A stretch of DNA of 64,000 bases from positions 209,586 to 273,585 of the forward strand of contig JBGCEZ010000022.1 in the NCBI GenBank assembly GCA_045106735.1. The letters run 5' to 3'. Numbering within the stretch: position 1 is the first letter of the stretch; each line of letters starts with the position of its first letter. Below are positions 55,040 to 63,400 of this stretch, one piece after another. The notes below the pieces were generated by a model. The model worked only from the letters and a program-made list of their open reading frames with translations, had not been told where the DNA came from and made no database searches. The DNA is from JBGCEZ01 sp045106735. Its GTDB lineage: Bacteria; Planctomycetota; Phycisphaerae; Phycisphaerales; SM1A02. The position numbers and the translations under genes are program-made.

Positions 55040-55045
55040 TACCAT
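55040..55045 (+). promoter_or_regulatory. Possible -10 box TACCAT upstream of the EIIA gene
   Basis: TACCAT lies 63 nt before ATG 55109; the -35 is not clear. Confidence 0.35.
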
Positions 55046-55108
55046 CCCGCCCCCGCGACATCCGGCGTCGTCGCGGACGCTTCCCGAACCCCACTGCGGT
55101 GTGCGGAC

Positions 55109-55564
55109 ATGAAGATCCTCGACATCCTCCGCCCCGAAGCGATCAAGGTCCCACTTGAGGCGAGCGACAAACGTTCGGCCATCCACGAGATGGTCGAGTT
55201 GCTCGCGAGCGCTGGCCTCATCGACCGTCCGGCCGACGTCGAACAGGCGGTGTGGGAACGCGAGCAACAGCGCACGACGGGGATCGGCGAAGGGCTGGCA
55301 ATCCCCCACGGCAAGACGACCGGGCTCGACCGATTGGTCATGGCCATCGGCCGTCCGACCGACCCGATTGACTTCCAGTCAATGGATCGCAAGCCGGTGC
55401 AATTGATCGTGCTGCTCATCAGCCCGAACGACCGCACGCACGACCACATCCAGGCCCTCGGCAAGATCAGCCGGATGATGAGCGACGCGACGTTTCGCCG
55501 GACGGCCTACGCGGCCGAAACGTCCGAGGAACTGTTCACGCTCCTCCGTGACCGCGACACGTAA
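55109..55564 (+). CDS. PTS EIIA (fructose/nitrogen-type) domain protein
   Basis: The 151-residue protein is a single EIIA domain with the phosphorylatable histidine H67 in GEGLAIPHGKT, and the family elements GIGEGLAIPH and VQLIVLLISPNDRTHDHIQALGKISRMM. Stand-alone EIIA-Ntr proteins regulate nitrogen, potassium or stress responses rather than transport sugars; no other PTS gene is in the window. Confidence 0.92.
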   Translation: MKILDILRPEAIKVPLEASDKRSAIHEMVELLASAGLIDRPADVEQAVWEREQQRTTGIGEGLAIPHGKTTGLDRLVMAIGRPTDPIDFQSMDRKPVQLIVLLISPNDRTHDHIQALGKISRMMSDATFRRTAYAAETSEELFTLLRDRDT

Positions 55565-55746
55565 GGACGACACGGAGCCGCGGCACGTCCGCCCGGCACG
55601 TCGCCTGTCCGAAACGTTGTCCGGCTCGCACCGCCGCACGTCGCCGGGCATGAGGGCACGACTGCGTCACGCCGCTGCGTCACGCCGCCGTGAATCGCCG
55701 GTACGAACCGCCGTCGCACCCCAATCGCCCCGGCACGAACGCCCGA

Positions 55747-57873
55747 TCAGCGTCCCGGCACCGCCGGCGCGCCGAACGATGACGGCGCTGGAGCGCCCGC
55801 CTCGGCCGCCGCCGCCGCGGCTTCCGCCGCCCGTTGTCGCCACGGGACCGCCTGCATCATGCGTCCGCCGGACTCCAGGATTTGCGCGACCAGCTCGGCC
55901 GCCGGACCGTTGGGCGAGAGTTCGTAGGCTCGCTCCGCCGCGGTGGCCGCCTCGTCCAGCCGGCCCGCCTGGGCCAGCGACCGGGCGTAGATCGTCCAGC
56001 CGCCCGGGCTCGAATCGTCGATCTCCAGCGTCTCGGCCGTGACCGCGATCCCGCGCTCGAGCTGGCCGACGTCGAGCAAGGCGAGCGACAGGACGCGCAG
56101 CAGATTCAAACGCGTCGTCCGCCCTTCCTCCGTCTGCGGCAGCGTTCCCGCCATCGGGTCGCCCAGCGCATCGATCTGCTCGTCCAGGAATGCGATCGCC
56201 TCCTCCGGACGGTCCTGTTCGATCATCAGCCCGGCCACCGCCTGGGCCGTCTGGAAGTGGTCCGGATGCTTGGCGACGATCCGCCGGCCCCAGGCGTCCG
56301 CCCCTTCTTCGTCCATCGCGATCCGCTTGAGGAACACGATGTCGCGCGACAGATTGTCACTTGGTCCCCACGTGTCGAGATGCCGCTCGAAGGCGGCGAC
56401 CGCCCCGTCGTAGTCTTGCTGGCAAGCCTTGAGCCAACCGATCCGCACGTCGACGCCCGGCCACGGGGCCAAGCCCAGCCCGCCGCGATTCACCGGCAGC
56501 GTGCGCTCATAGCGATCAATCGCGGTCTGCGCGTCGGCGTTCATCTCGTCCGGCATCATAAGCGGGCTCGCGCCAAAGACCGATTCGCGGGACATCATCA
56601 CGCGTTCGTCGGCCTTGCCGGCAGACCAATGCAGCAGCCGCATCGCGCCGCTGTGCGCGGCCAAGGCCAGAACGCCCGTCACGATCAACAGGAAGCCGAT
56701 GCCGATCGGCGTCACGCGGCCGCGATACCGCAGCCGGGCCCGGCTGAAGCTGACGTTCGGCCGGCGCAGGATGGACCACGCTTTCCAGGTGAGGAAGGTC
56801 GCGCACAGCGCCATGCCCGCGGCCATCAGCATCGGGATCATGGTGTACACGCCGCGGAACGCAAAGAACGAACCGAGGAAGACGACGGTCAGCAGGATCT
56901 CTTCGGGCCACGAAAGATCCCAGCGCGGCGGCGGCTCTTTGGACGCATCCTTCACCGTTCGATTGGCCGCGGTCCGGCCGAACCCGAAGTAAAGCGCGTC
57001 CTTCGGACAGACGCTCACGCAGTCCATGCATTTCATGCAGCCGGGGTCAACGACCATGCCGTAGGCCGCGACTTCTTCGTGGACGCGCACGTTGCTGGTG
57101 CACACCGCGGTGCAGTGGCCACAGCCTTCGCACGCGTCGGTGACGCGGATCCGTCCGGGAGCGAACTGATCGAGTGGCGCGAAGAAACCGCCGTATGGAC
57201 AGCCGTACGTGCAGAATCCCTTGGCCCCCAGGAAGTACACGCAGGCGAAGCCGATGATCAGAAAGAACGGAACGGCGATCATCCAGCCGGGGAACGTCGC
57301 CCAGAACTCGCTCGTTGTCAGCTCGAAGGTGATGCCCGGCCAATCGGGGATGGCCCGCTGGGTCCAGCCAAAGCGATCCATGATCGGATGAACGCCCCAG
57401 CGGTAGATCGCCGGCCACAGGAACATGTAGACGGCAAGGCCAAACGGGACGTACATCAGCAGGCGCGAGCGGAACGGCCGCGGCCGAATGCCCACACGCT
57501 TGAGCAGCGCGGCCGACGCGTCCTGCAGGGCGACGACGTGGCAGGCCCAGCCGCAGAACCAGCGGCCGAAGACGAGCGTCGAGAGCATGGCCAGCGAGAA
57601 GAAGATGATGCCGGCGTTCACCACGCCGTTCTTCACGAACTCCATGCTCTCCGACGGCTCCACCGGCGTGAGCACTTCGCGGCCGCTCAACCAGATCAGC
57701 ACGTGGATCAGGATCAGCACGTGAACGCCGATGAGCACGATGGCTCGCCAACGGGTGGACTTGGACTTTGCGATGCGCGGGGCGCCGGCGTTTCCGCCCG
57801 CCCCATCGCCATTTGAAAGCACCGGAAGACTCACGCAACGTCCGTTGCCTGCGGTGTTCGCGTCGCCAGCCAT
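55747..57873 (-). CDS. Membrane polyferredoxin (NosR/CcoG-like) fused to a TPR domain
   Basis: The 708-residue protein has several transmembrane helices, membrane-embedded cysteine motifs (CGWACHVV and CTYGCPYGG), and a dicluster ferredoxin region with C-x2-C-x2-C-x3-C twice (ACEGCGHCTAVC and GCMKCMDCVSVC). Two or three more helices follow, then a TPR-like C-terminal region of about 270 residues (with repeats such as GRLDEAATAAERAYELSPNGPAAELV). The N-terminal two thirds resemble electron-transfer proteins of the NosR/NapH/CcoG group. The TPR part suggests docking of a partner complex. Start ATG 57873. The 5' leader contains a perfect 10-bp hairpin (57907-57933). Confidence 0.85.
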   Translation of the reverse strand: MAGDANTAGNGRCVSLPVLSNGDGAGGNAGAPRIAKSKSTRWRAIVLIGVHVLILIHVLIWLSGREVLTPVEPSESMEFVKNGVVNAGIIFFSLAMLSTLVFGRWFCGWACHVVALQDASAALLKRVGIRPRPFRSRLLMYVPFGLAVYMFLWPAIYRWGVHPIMDRFGWTQRAIPDWPGITFELTTSEFWATFPGWMIAVPFFLIIGFACVYFLGAKGFCTYGCPYGGFFAPLDQFAPGRIRVTDACEGCGHCTAVCTSNVRVHEEVAAYGMVVDPGCMKCMDCVSVCPKDALYFGFGRTAANRTVKDASKEPPPRWDLSWPEEILLTVVFLGSFFAFRGVYTMIPMLMAAGMALCATFLTWKAWSILRRPNVSFSRARLRYRGRVTPIGIGFLLIVTGVLALAAHSGAMRLLHWSAGKADERVMMSRESVFGASPLMMPDEMNADAQTAIDRYERTLPVNRGGLGLAPWPGVDVRIGWLKACQQDYDGAVAAFERHLDTWGPSDNLSRDIVFLKRIAMDEEGADAWGRRIVAKHPDHFQTAQAVAGLMIEQDRPEEAIAFLDEQIDALGDPMAGTLPQTEEGRTTRLNLLRVLSLALLDVGQLERGIAVTAETLEIDDSSPGGWTIYARSLAQAGRLDEAATAAERAYELSPNGPAAELVAQILESGGRMMQAVPWRQRAAEAAAAAAEAGAPAPSSFGAPAVPGR

Positions 57874-57906
57874 CGGTGGGATCTCGCTGCCAGTGGGGAT
57901 CGATGC

Positions 57907-57933
57907 CCCGGCCGGCAACAAGCGCCGGCCGGG
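57907..57933 (-). promoter_or_regulatory. Hairpin in the leader of the polyferredoxin gene
   Basis: On the minus strand CCCGGCCGGC and GCCGGCCGGG form a perfect stem around a seven-base loop, just upstream of the ATG at 57873; a TACCAT lies upstream of it. Confidence 0.4.
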
Positions 57934-57994
57934 ACCGCCTGATGGTACCACCGGGCCGCGCGATACCGGTCATGAACCTGGCCGCCACCAACAC

Positions 57995-58031
57995 AACGAC
58001 GCCCCTCACGCAAAGCGAAAGGGGCGTCGTT
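57995..58031 (-). terminator. Stem-loop terminator after the alternative sigma gene
   Basis: AACGACGCCCCT and AGGGGCGTCGTT form a 12-bp stem, 48 nt past the stop of the sigma factor gene on the minus strand. Confidence 0.75.
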
Positions 58032-58078
58032 GAAGGAGGAGGAAGAACGTGCGGCGGACGGCGGCCCGCCAGAAGAAC

Positions 58079-59146
58079 TCAGTTCCGAGAAGGTGCCGGC
58101 GAATCTTCGGGAACCGCATTCTCGAGCATCTGACCCTCTTCCAGTCGGAGTCGGATCTTCTCGAGCGCCTTGTTCTGGATCTGCCGGACGCGTTCCTTGG
58201 TCACGCCAATGATCTGGCCGACCTGCTCGAGGGTGAGCGGGTTGGTCGGCTTTTCGTGGCCAAGTCCGAACCGGTGATGGATGACCGTCCGCTCCACGCT
58301 GGAAAGGTCCGCGTCGTTGCTCAGCACAATGTGCTTCACTTCCGCCGCGCTCTCTCGCTCCTGCTCCGCTCGCAGGGTTTCCAGGTGGTTGGACTTCTCC
58401 ATCGCCGGATCAAAGTCGGTGGGGAATCGCTGGCGGTACTTGCTCAGCTTCATCCCCTGCCGCGAAAACGCCTTGAGGATCGCGCGGCAGGCATAGGTCG
58501 AAAACTTGAAACCGCGGCCGCAGTCGAACTTGTCGACGGAACGGAGCAGCGCCATGTTGCCTTCGCTGACCAGATCGGCGAAGTCGACCTCGCTCATCCG
58601 CGTGCGCTTGGCCATGGCGAGCACCAGGGCGAGGTTCGTTTCGGCAATCTGCTCCCGGTAGCCATCGGCAATCCGGAACCAGCGGAGGATCTCGTGGGCC
58701 TGCTCCGACGTCGGACCGCTGGGGCCAAGGGTCTTCTGCATCTCGCTGATGCGGAAGCGGGCGTAGTTGTACTGAAGGAACAGGACGCGTTCCTGGGCCC
58801 CGCTCAGGAGGACCGTGCCGCCCTGGCGGCCGCCCCGCTGATTGGCTCCGTGGGCCGTCAGGTCGTCCATCAGCGGGCGGTACCACGCGACGTCCGGACG
58901 CTGGATGTCGTCCGGCGTCTCGTAGATCGTTCGCTCGGCGTCCTTCGTCCGGAAGATCTCGTTGTCGATGTAGTCCATCGGCTGGCTGAGGATCTCGGTC
59001 AGCCGCTCTTCGTCGGCGGCCGAAAGTCCGCGGCCAGTTCGCCCGAGCGAGCCGGAAGCCTGTGTCGGGGTGGGACCATCGAGCCCCGTCCGCTTGCGCC
59101 GGACGCGATCGAGAGGAGAACCGGTACCAATCACATTCTGAAGCAT
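58079..59146 (-). CDS. Alternative RpoD-like sigma factor
   Basis: The 355-residue protein has sigma70 regions 1.2 (MDYIDNEIFRTKDAE), 2 (NLALVLAMAKRTRMSEVDFADLVSEGNMALLRSVDKFDCGRGFKFSTYACRAILKAFSRQG), 3 and 4 (LTLEQVGQIIGVTKERVRQIQNKALEKIRLRLEEG). Region 2.4 differs clearly from the primary sigma at 24287 (CRAILKAFSRQ instead of WWIRQAITRA), so a different promoter set is expected. The start ATG 59146 has GGGGA upstream. A palindrome overlapping a likely -10 lies in its 5' region. Confidence 0.9.
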   Translation of the reverse strand: MLQNVIGTGSPLDRVRRKRTGLDGPTPTQASGSLGRTGRGLSAADEERLTEILSQPMDYIDNEIFRTKDAERTIYETPDDIQRPDVAWYRPLMDDLTAHGANQRGGRQGGTVLLSGAQERVLFLQYNYARFRISEMQKTLGPSGPTSEQAHEILRWFRIADGYREQIAETNLALVLAMAKRTRMSEVDFADLVSEGNMALLRSVDKFDCGRGFKFSTYACRAILKAFSRQGMKLSKYRQRFPTDFDPAMEKSNHLETLRAEQERESAAEVKHIVLSNDADLSSVERTVIHHRFGLGHEKPTNPLTLEQVGQIIGVTKERVRQIQNKALEKIRLRLEEGQMLENAVPEDSPAPSRN

Positions 59147-59238
59147 CGTGCCGTCCCCGAATGAGGGGTGAAGGAAGTCGTCGTGCCATCCCACTGCGTC
59201 GGCGCTGGCGAGAGACGGATCGGAGACCCGCCTGACAG

Positions 59239-59258
59239 TTCGTGAATCATATCACGAA
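59239..59258. promoter_or_regulatory. Inverted-repeat operator candidate upstream of the alternative sigma gene
   Basis: TTCGTGA and TCACGAA are perfect inverted arms separated by 6 bp, in an unusually AT-rich stretch. On the minus strand a TATGAT overlaps it, 93 nt before ATG 59146. Repressor binding here would block the promoter. Confidence 0.5.
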
Positions 59259-59569
59259 GTCGGAAACGAAACCGTTCAAATCGTTCATTTCCAGGTCTAT
59301 TCTAGAACAGTTCCAAGCTGGTCCCAATCGTAACCCCGAGAATGTGCCGGATATTCCATCGTGGTCCACGGATAAGGGTCTTTCTCCCCGCTGCCATCGG
59401 CCAAACCAATGGCAAGCCCAACACATCCCGTACGCACGAGCCCGAGGCTCGGTTCTCGCTGGCTGCGAACCACCGAACGCCAGCCTCGCTGCCCGCGGCC
59501 GTCCGCCGGCGGCCCCGTCTGCTGTCGCGACTCCTAAACGTCGACCGGACCGACTTCCGCGCGTGACAA
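59259..59569. other. Intergenic region between the alternative sigma gene and ndk
   Basis: The first 80 bp are AT-rich for this genome and include the palindrome TTCTAGAA (59301-59308), perhaps part of the sigma gene control region. The rest shows no gene. Confidence 0.45.
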
Positions 59570-59597
59570 TCCGTCCCCCGGGCTTACGCGGGGGACG
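59570..59597 (-). terminator. Stem-loop terminator downstream of ndk
   Basis: CCGTCCCCC and GGGGGACGG form a 9-bp stem around ten bases, 103 nt past the ndk stop. Confidence 0.6.
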
Positions 59598-59699
59598 GAC
59601 GTCATGGATCTCGTCTTGGAGAGCGGACGGGTCGGCGCTGAACGGCGGCCGACCGCGCCAGAACGCCGCGGTGTCACGCGGCGATGCGGTGCTCCGGAC

Positions 59700-60176
59700 T
59701 TACTCGGGCGTGCCGCTCGACGCGTCGTACACCCAGGCATCGCCAGGACGCTCGTAGTCCTGCACGTCGCCGGCCCCGAAGAACAGGCCCATTTCCTTGG
59801 CCGCGGCTTCCGGGCTGTCGGAACCGTGGATCAGGTTGAAGCTGTTCGAGACGCCGAAATCGCCACGGATGGTGCCGGCATCGGCCTTGGACCCGAAGGT
59901 CGCGCCCATCAGGTTGCGGCAGATCGCAATCGCGCCAACGCCACGGAGGGCCATGACGACGACCGGGCTGCTCGTCATGAAACCGACCAGGCCGTCATAG
60001 AAGGGCTTGCCGGCGTGGTCGGCGTAGTGCTTGGCCGCCAATTCCCCGGGGATGGTCATCATCTTCATGCCGACGATCTGAAGGCCCTTCTCCTCGAAGC
60101 GCGAGATGATCCGGCCGCTGAGGCCTCGCTGGACCGCGTCGGGCTTGAGGATGATGAGGGTCGTCTCCATGGACAT
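59700..60176 (-). CDS. ndk: Nucleoside diphosphate kinase
   Basis: The 158-residue enzyme has the N-terminal TLIILKPDAVQRGLSGRII, the R-x-x-MGAT segment (RNLMGATFGSKADAGTIRGDFG), and the active-site histidine H117 in NSFNLIHGSDS. It equilibrates nucleoside di- and triphosphates. A short C-terminal extension follows the usual ~140 residues. Confidence 0.97.
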   Translation of the reverse strand: MSMETTLIILKPDAVQRGLSGRIISRFEEKGLQIVGMKMMTIPGELAAKHYADHAGKPFYDGLVGFMTSSPVVVMALRGVGAIAICRNLMGATFGSKADAGTIRGDFGVSNSFNLIHGSDSPEAAAKEMGLFFGAGDVQDYERPGDAWVYDASSGTPE

Positions 60177-60451
60177 GTCGGGGCTCCAACTGAGCTGCGG
60201 ATGCGGGCGTGGGCGCAGGGTGCGCGGCCGGCGCGACCGCCGGTGCGGGGCGTCGGGCCGAAGAGGATAGCCCCTGACTCGTTGTGGTCAATGCTGGCTG
60301 GGCGACGGTCTGGCGATGGCTGGGTGGTGGCTGGGCAATGGCGGGACCGCGGCCGGGGCGTGGCCGTGGACGACCACGTGCTGGTCCGTGCGCCGCCTGT
60401 CGAGGGCGAGGGCGCGGGCGACGGCTCAATTCCAGCGGCTGGGTGACTGGC

Positions 60452-63400
60452 TCACACCATGAAGAACGCAATGACCCAGGCGATCGGAACCCAAGCCAGC
60501 AGCGACAGGGCCATCCAATCGACGGTCGAACGCCATCGATCGGGGATGCGGTCGAGCGGCCGGTGAATGACCCCGAGTCCTCGATGGAGCAACTCGAGCC
60601 CGCGATCGGCAACCCGGCGAACCAGCGGCGGACCAGCGTTCGCCGCCTCGTCGGGCCCGCCAGCGGCCGCGGTGGCCCCGCCGATCATCGGCCCACCCGC
60701 AGCTGAACTCGCGCCAGCCGAAGCGTCCGCGGCGTGGGCGACATCACCTTCGACCGGCGCGACGAATTCGACCGCATCTTCGAAGGCAGCGAGCGCAGCT
60801 TCCTCCGACGCTGGCGCCGGCGGTGCGGCCGGAGCGGCGCCGTCGGCTGCACTGGGCATCGTCCCCCCCACCGCCGCGGCCATCGCTGAGGCGTCGGATG
60901 GATCGGCCGGCACGGCGTTCCCGGCGGAAGCAAACGACTCGTGGTGGACCGCGGCCTCGCTGTTGGCATCGGGCGCATCGAACGCCGCAGCGTCCCCGAA
61001 CGGATCGTCGGCGGTTGGATCGCCGGCGGTTGGATCGCCGGCGTTGCCTTCCGCGCCCGCCGTGGCCTGGGCGGCCTCTTCGGCGAAGTCGGGGCCGTCG
61101 TCGTCGGCTGCAAGCATGGCGCCCGCGTCGCCGAACGCACCTCCGTCGAGCTCGTCTCCGTCCGTCGCGTCACCATCGGCCGGCGCGACGACCGATCCAT
61201 CGTCGAACACGTCATCGAGCAATTCGCTCACGGTGTCGTAGTCGCCGTCGAGCAGTGTCTCGACGCCGTCGGCCAAGGATTGATCAAGCTCGCGGATCAT
61301 TTCCATCCGCGCTCCGTGGTCACCTTCCATGAACGCTTCGTCTTCGTCCGCGCCGCCGGACGGCACTCCGAACATGTCACTGGGCACATCGGAGTCGTCG
61401 CCGACCAGCATGTCGCCGACCACAGCGGAGTCATCACCCAGAAGCATGTCGGGCTCGGCGGCGGAAGTGGGCTCAGCGATCAGCTCGGACGCGGGTTCGG
61501 ACGTGGGTTCGGACGCGGGTTCAGATGCGGGTTCTGGCGCGAGCGCAGGATCCGCTGCGGACTCGAGTGCGTCGAGTGTTTCCACCGCGTCCATCGACGC
61601 GGCCAACTCGGCGTCGGCATCGAGCAGTTCGTCGATTTCGGGCAGGTCGTCTTCAATCGGTGGCGGCGGCGGCGGCGGCGGCTCCTCGGCTTCGGCCAAC
61701 GCTTGCACTTCGTCCGGACTGATCGCCGCGGCCCAGGCGGCATCGAGCGCGGATGCGGCGTCGGGGGTTGCGGCCGGGGCAGCGGGTTCCACGGGGGCTG
61801 ATTCTGGGTCGGCAAGTTCCGGGTTGATGGGTTCCGGGTCGGCGTCCAGATCCGCCGGAGCATCGTCGGCATCGGCAACGAATTCCGCTCCCGCGGCGGC
61901 CGGGACGCTCGCGAACGCTGAAGCGGCGTCCGAGTCAACCGTGGAGACCGGCTCCGAGTCACGGTCCTCGTCCAACGGACCGAGTTCGGCGACGGCATCC
62001 AGCGACTCGGACACGAGATCTTCGGCCGGCGACTGGGGAGTCGTCGCGTCGGATGCGTCCGCGTCAACTTGAGATCCAGCGGCCGCGTCAATCGCGGGAT
62101 CAGCCGACCCACCGGCACCGGGATGCGGAGCGTCGACACCATCTGAAACAGGGCCAAGTCCGACACCATCCGGGTCGCCGAGCGGCTCCGAACCCTCGGA
62201 GGTGTCGACGGCCGCGATCGCTTCCGCGGCGCCGTCGGAGTCGAGGGCGAAGCTGGCGTGCGCCTCAGGACCAGGCTCGATGGCCTCGTTCGCAACGGGA
62301 TCGGCGTCGATCCCGAGCGCCCGAACCGACGCATTCAATTCGGCGTCCGCTGCGTCGGTGCCCGAGGGTTCGTGATCCAAGACATCGCTCGCCGGATCCG
62401 AAACGACGTCTCCTGCGGCGATCTCGCCCTCGTCGGCCGACGGGTCAGTCGGCGTACCGATCGCGGCCATCGGTGCAGAAGCTTCGTGCACGTCAGCGGA
62501 TTCAGGAGACGCGGCGGCGTCGGTGGGCGCGTCGGCGTCGGTGGGCGCGCCGGCGTCGCCGAACGCGTCGGACTCGCCCGACGTGGCGACTTCCAGCGCG
62601 TCCGGCTGAAGGGGTGCGCCGACGTCCGCAATGGGAAGGCTGCCGACGTCAGGATCAGAGTCTGCATCGAGGGCTGGCGTGGGGATCACGGGGACATCGA
62701 CGTCAACATCAACGCCCATACCGCTCGCCCCGTCGGCCGACGATTCGCCGAGTCCCGGCAGTGCGTCAGTGGATACCGCATCGCCATTGACGTCGACGGC
62801 CGATTCGTCCGCGGCTTCGGCGTCGGCGGGCGGAGCAAACGCGTCAATCGAATCAGTGGACGGCGCGTCCGCCTCGGACTGCACGCCTGAAACGAGTCCA
62901 CCATCGGCGACATCCTCGGCGGGTGCGCCGGCATCTCCGATGGACTCGGCGATCGCCTCGTCCGATGGAGCAGCCTCACCTTCGGGATCTTCGTCCAGGG
63001 CAGCCAATGCCGCATCCAGCATCGCATCACCGCCGGGCGCGTCCACTTCCGGCTCGAATGCCGACGCCGCGGCGTCAGTCCCGTCCCAGGCGGCGGCGGC
63101 GGCGAGATTCGTCGCGTCAGCGGCCTGGATCGCTTCGAATGCGAGCTCGGCTGCGAGTTCGGCGGCGGCATCGTCGTCGATGTCGTCTGCGGTGTCGGTG
63201 GCCGTGTCGGTGGTGGCGGTGGCGACGTCCGCAAACCCAGTCGTGTCGTCCACGACGCCGGAGGCATCCTCGGCGACGGCGCCGAGGGTCGGAGCTTCAA
63301 CCGGATCGCCGACCGGAGTTTCGGCGATGGCGGCGGCATCGGAAGGATCAATCACATCGTTGACGCCAGCGTCCGCGACGGCTTGAACGCCAGGAAGCTC

